A DNA stretch of 64,000 nt, taken from contig OU612068.1 of the NCBI GenBank assembly GCA_914767715.1, positions 4,526,001 to 4,590,000 of the forward strand, written 5' to 3'. A model generated the notes under the pieces. That model did no database searches. It saw only the letters and a program-made list of their open reading frames with translations, and was not told where the DNA came from. The translations under genes and the position numbers were made by a program. The stretch is from Membranipora membranacea (lineage: Eukaryota; Bryozoa; Gymnolaemata; Cheilostomatida; Membraniporidae). Shown here piece after piece: positions 60,501 to 64,000 of this stretch (position 1 is the first letter of the stretch; the number at the start of each line of letters is the position of its first letter).

Positions 60501-62356
60501 CTTAGTTGCATCGTTCTGGTTATGAAACCTCCTATCAGAGAAAGATGTACGCATTGAGTAATTAATAGTATATTTAATCTATTTAAATAAGTCTGCTTAT
60601 AGATCAAGCCTGCATCTCCACTGTTTTTGCATGCTACTGCATAAAAATGTATGGAGTTTTGAAAAGCGCAGTGACGTCGGTCATGAGGAATGCACTAAAT
60701 TAGGGAGAACCCTGTTTATGCTTCAATTAACCAGTAGTTTCCAGTCTAAAGTTATGAGTTTACCCCACAGCTTGAAAACTTTTATTAAAATTTAAATTTC
60801 GCATATTAAGTATTCACAAAAATATCCAAAATATTACATCCCTAATCAAATTATAAGGTGTTTGCAAAGTTACCAATGATATTATACATTGTGGATTTAC
60901 AAAATCGATATTCATTTATGATTCACTAGTAAGTTTTCCTATTCTTGGCCAGGTCGCTAAATTTAAATCAGTGAATATTTATATCCTATAGGGTATTATA
61001 GATATGGGTATAGGGTGCGAATTGCAAATTCTGAGTACCAGCAGCTGGAATCTAACGTTTTCTGTTTAATACATTAGGAAGTCGCAGACAGAAGAAAAAT
61101 CTTCCGCCTTTCCTACCTTAGAAAATTTGAATCAGACGAAGCCGCACTCATGTTGTATACTTAGGTCCCTGGACAACTTTGTAGATCTTGGCTCAATATA
61201 GACTATACATAGGTACAAACTGATTTGATACACAGCTTTTTAAATATCCCTCCACCACCACCGTCCTCCGATGGAACAAACTAGTGTTATTGACGCACCA
61301 TTTTTTAACAATGTTAAGACCAGAAACATGCTATAGCATATGTTATTATGGCACACACAATATTTGATGGCACGATATACTGATCACATTTTATACTTTA
61401 TTACTATATGTTCTATAAAATTCACTGGTTACACCCAGTTGTAGTGGTCATATTAAGAAATAAGAAGGTCTTATATTCACACATTACATTTAGGTGGAGA
61501 TAACTCCTATTCTGGCCTATGCACTACAGAGAAAAAGTGAATAGCGCAGTAACGTCGTGTCACTGAATTAGAGAGGACACTGAGCTTGTATCAAATAGCC
61601 AATGGTTTCCAATCTAGAGTATTTATATGTTTATGGTTTTCATTATTCAGGTTGTGGGAAGTTTGAAGACTCGCATAGTGAACAGAGAGATAAATGACCA
61701 ATGTAGCACTGAGCAGCCTGGACAGTATAGGTATATGTTAGACAGATGGGATGAGGCTACATCTCAGGACTTGAGGAACGTTATGAACTTTTATGAATCA
61801 TCGTCTGAGGGAGCTGATATTCTAAATCGATACCCGTGAGTCCATAAGAACTCCTTTACTTGAGTACTACTGGGCGGAGGTTGAGGTGTTCAGTAAAATC
61901 GGAAAATTTCTTCTTTAAATTATGATGTGAAATAGTTTGAGAAAGTTTTTTTAATTACGTACTTTAAATGTCTAAAGAAAAACATGAGAGCATTCATCTT
62001 TTTACAAATGACATAGTCTCCATTACACAACAAAATACATGATTTTCTATTTCTTTCAATACAGTGAGGTAGAACAGTATGCAGTAGTGTTTTCATATGG
62101 TGTACTGGAGGCATACAGTAAACGCAATATCGGATCTAAGCTTATGGAAAAGGCCCTTTGTGAGCTAAGACAGATGGATATCACACTGGTGTATGGAGAT
62201 TTTTCAAGTATATACTCTCAAAAAATTGCACTTAAATTTGGATTTGAGAAAATATGCAGTCAGAAATACGAAGGCAACTATCTGAGTTATCATAAAACTC
62301 CTGAACATATTAAAAAAGTCCACATTGAGAATTGGGGGATGGTGAAAAAGCTCTAG
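54585..62356 (+). CDS. AANAT-like GNAT acetyltransferase, intact copy B
   Basis: Four exons in phase (54585-54611, 54829-55026, 61651-61835, 62065-62356) encode 233 aa. The N-terminus (MASNAIEIKVLENPAENWEL) and mid-region (NGPVIIAWDADTKKVVGSL, strand then turn) fit a GNAT fold. The acetyl-CoA pyrophosphate loop is SKRNIGSKLMEKAL (usual R/Q-x-x-G-x-G/A, with Ser at the last position), followed by a helix and the C-terminal strand motif SSIYSQKIALKFGFEKI. Overall layout and length resemble invertebrate arylalkylamine/dopamine N-acetyltransferases, cytosolic enzymes acetylating amines with acetyl-CoA, but the substrate cannot be read from sequence. Intron 2 (6.6 kb) consists mostly of two P-like transposons; the homologous intron in copy A is under 400 bp. 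It shares ancestry with 42436-44377 by duplication. Confidence 0.82.
55746..58773. mobile_element. Long-TIR DNA transposon (non-autonomous, P-like)
   Basis: 3028 bp. The left end CATAGACTTAATAATAAACC is mirrored exactly at the right end, with exact 8-bp duplication CATTACCC (55738-55745 and 58774-58781). Inverted arms continue for several hundred bp (subterminal GACGTCACTGG / CCAGTGACGTC, then an AGCAGCTTCTGGTGATC-type repeat). The left arm has four tandem units of about 188 bp (at about 55949, 56138, 56325 and 56514), the right arm two. No transposase was recognised inside. The CA...TG termini, 8-bp duplication and likeness to the next element suggest the P superfamily; hAT is the alternative. 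Confidence 0.88.
55930..56580. repeat. Tandem repeats in the left arm, about 188-bp units
   Basis: Four diverged units, each with GCAGCTTCTGGTGATCATTT, ATAGTCTGTTTAGCTTCATA, AAGCAAGCTATTGAAAACGG and TGCATAGACTCGAAGC-type blocks. The mirror units lie at about 58330-58640. Confidence 0.85.
58925..61635. mobile_element. P-superfamily DNA transposon, internally deleted
   Basis: 2711 bp with inverted arms of about 340 bp (58925-59265 and 61290-61635). The termini read CATAAACATATAAATACTCT on both strands, then TAGA(C/T)TGGAAAC. Flanks TTTTTCAT (58917-58924) and GTTTTCAT (61636-61643) form an 8-bp duplication with one mismatch. The subterminal CAGTGACG(C/T) motif and TAGACTGGA resemble the neighbouring element. 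It contains a minus-strand remnant like the C-terminus of P-element/THAP9 transposases. A further terminus-like sequence (CCAGTAGTTTCCAGTCTAAA at about 60735) inside shows that it is composite or rearranged. Confidence 0.85.
60113..60530 (-). pseudogene. P-element/THAP9-like transposase C-terminal remnant
   Basis: The minus frame reads ...MPTLIKLKNRDGLKTPSEAV-FRVCLLSERVIRLLLKT..., matching the C-terminal 'GGL..PS..v..v...aE..fR' signature of P-element and THAP9-type transposases, and continues about 70 residues more to a stop at 60113. The catalytic RNase H-like part and the THAP zinc finger are absent, so it cannot be active. It defines the superfamily of the surrounding element. Confidence 0.6.
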
Positions 62357-62725
62357 TGGCTTTCAATATCTATGGCTAAAACATTAAAATTTACTTGGTT
62401 GTAACTCCAAGCAGGCTTACCCATGCTATTGGTCTACCAATGGGTGGACCCAGCCATTACACCTTCCTCGTGCTAAGCTCTCTCCTACAGGACAAAGTTT
62501 TTAGATCTCATTCACTTCATCTCCAGATGCTGGCTTAATTTCTGCTTGTGAATAAAATATCAAAAATTCAAATAATGACAATGACATCATCAGATATATA
62601 GTGGGAGTTATCCCATCTATTTACATGGGGAAACAAATCAGTAGCATTTCAACACACGACCATGAGCAGGCTTTATGCACATAGAGTGCATTGTTAGAAA
62701 ACCATATTGAAATGAAACTGGACAT
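62357..62725. other. 3' flank of acetyltransferase copy B
   Basis: No gene recognised. Confidence 0.4.
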
Positions 62726-63029
62726 TATCTTGTCAAAACAGGAACATGTTGCTGTGGCAAATCATAAAAATGATATGCTTGGTAGATGTGATATAACCAA
62801 CATGTGTTAACTAAAAGTGACAGGATCAGGGACCACCGAATAGACGTAAAACTGCTCGGCTCAGTGGTCAGATCATTGGTCAGAGCAAGAACATTCATAA
62901 TGCAGCCATTAATCTTATAAATCATTACTAGCATGATATTCTTTTGTATCACATCGTATTCACTTATCATGGGCTGGTCCACATTGAGCCAGCTAGCCAT
63001 TCCAGTCAATGCGAACATGAAAATCACCT
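62726..63029 (-). CDS. Exon of an unidentified multi-span membrane protein (partial)
   Basis: The minus frame after an acceptor-like ATTAG encodes about 100 aa (VIFMFALTGMASWLN..., IMLVMIYKINGCIMNVLALT, SLILSLLVNTCWLYHIYQAYHFY..., ending in TGA or a splice within ACAAG). It has two to three hydrophobic segments. Upstream exons would lie to the right, but none were identified. I do not recognise the family. Confidence 0.35.
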
Positions 63030-63089
63030 AATCCCAGCAATAAAAATGTGTCTTGGTCTACAACGGGAAAGTTAGATGCATAAGAACTT

Positions 63090-63185
63090 TCCAGAATGCA
63101 TGGTGCAGGTGGGTCTCGAACCCAGGACCACCTGTCCAGTTGTCAATAGTTAGCTGCTTCGCTCATCAAATTGCAAAAGTGCATC
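63090..63185 (-). mobile_element. tRNA-like SINE head
   Basis: On the minus strand TGATGAGCGAAGCAGCTAAC (A-box region) and CTGGGTTCGAGACCCACC (B-box). The acceptor ends do not form a tRNA stem. Confidence 0.5.
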
Positions 63186-63828
63186 AGGTTTTTGGTATGT
63201 TGGCAAAGTGGACATTAATTTCTAGCAATAATAATAAAAAAAGCAAAAAAATGTAAGATCGTGTATTTCCGCAGAACATTTGTTCGGCCATCGAATATTT
63301 TTGTTCCGATGATGAATTCAAGGATCCATGATAAGCTAAAGCTCAACGTTGAAAATTTGCAGCGAGCTTTCTTTTATTACTTTATATGGCAATCTACATC
63401 TTGTTTTCCATTTAGTGCCAAAAAAAAGGAAAAGAAAGAAAAGTTAGTAAAAGTAGAGGTTTGAAAAACCCCCACTTAACAAAAGAGAGTTTAGACAACA
63501 AACCAAATATCAATGTTGATTTGACCTATTATGCGTTGTTTATGACTCTCTATAAGTTGCTTGCTCATTGCAGGGGAGAGGAAAACCCTATACCCTATTC
63601 CCTTTGCAGGAACTTTACAATCTAAAGGAAAAATAAAAATGGATAATGTTACACGTCTAATAAATTGATAATAATATTCAATGATCTAAGATACATAATA
63701 ATAAACAGCATCAACAATGGTACATGCTCCCAACAATACAAAACTTTGCGTCATCTTTGTGTAATTACGTTCTCCATTATGTCTGACTCTCTGTCATTCA
63801 TTCCGCTAACTAAATCTTAGCTACAAGC

Positions 63829-64000
63829 ATGAACTCTATCGCTCCTTCTACTCAGGCAGCTTCTAAGCTTATCCTAACATATCTGCTGACTGTATGTGAG
63901 ATAGTAGGTGATATGGATCAGATATATACAAGTCTCATGATGATGAATGAGTGGCAGATTATAGAATTCTTTCTGGTGCTTATTTCTGGATCAATCATCA
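63829..64000 (+). CDS. Possible 5' exon running off the window
   Basis: ATG at 63829 (MNSIAPSTQAASKLILTYLL...) stays open for 57 codons to the window end, with a hydrophobic run (EFFLVLISGSII) at the edge. No family is recognised and the start is unproven. Confidence 0.3.
   Translation, partial: MNSIAPSTQAASKLILTYLLTVCEIVGDMDQIYTSLMMMNEWQIIEFFLVLISGSII

Overview
This is a nuclear genomic window from an AT-rich invertebrate animal. Genes are split by GT-AG introns, the encoded families (a MANSC/PKD KIAA0319-like protein, an NRF-6-type acyltransferase, AANAT-like acetyltransferases) are metazoan, and LINE, SINE and DNA-transposon debris fills introns and intergenic space. I cannot narrow the phylum. 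No rRNA gene, CRISPR array or prokaryotic feature is present. All gene models are hand-spliced from the sequence: donor and acceptor dinucleotides plus phase agreement, without transcript data.

Layout. 1-480: decayed LINE reverse-transcriptase fragment. 983-4127 (minus): intron-containing MULE-type transposase gene, now broken by a stop codon, a frameshift and an inserted hAT MITE. 8659-9731 (plus): weak unidentified spliced gene candidate. 11761-31926 (plus): best gene of the window, a 21-exon KIAA0319/KIAA0319L homologue (about 994 aa: signal peptide, MANSC region, five PKD domains, Cys-rich C6 module, one membrane span, short tail). Its intron 15 carries a 5-kb minisatellite with about 130 copies of a 37/39-bp unit. 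34550-38314 (minus): four-exon secreted Cys-rich, prohormone-like protein of 208 aa that I cannot assign to a family. 42436-44377 and 54585-62356 (plus): two copies of an AANAT-like GNAT acetyltransferase; the right copy is intact and the left one decayed. Between them, 44836-53734 (minus): an NRF-6-like membrane acyltransferase gene whose central exons are missing exactly where a LINE now lies. 62726-64000: two unassigned exon-like stretches.

Mobile DNA is the most striking part. Two adjacent long-TIR elements (55746-58773 and 58925-61635), both with 8-bp target duplications, fill intron 2 of the intact acetyltransferase gene; the second carries a remnant resembling P-element/THAP9 transposase. 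The terminal sequence of the first also bounds two minute palindromes elsewhere (24 and 41 bp), each with its own 8-bp duplication, so these look like extreme internally deleted 'micro-MITEs' of the same family. Two hAT MITEs with exact 8-bp duplications carry an internal tRNA-like sequence. The LINE at 48003-51697 encodes an ORF1 with an RNase H1-type hybrid-binding domain. A U2-snRNA-headed sequence, several tRNA-headed SINEs and many hairpins complete the picture.
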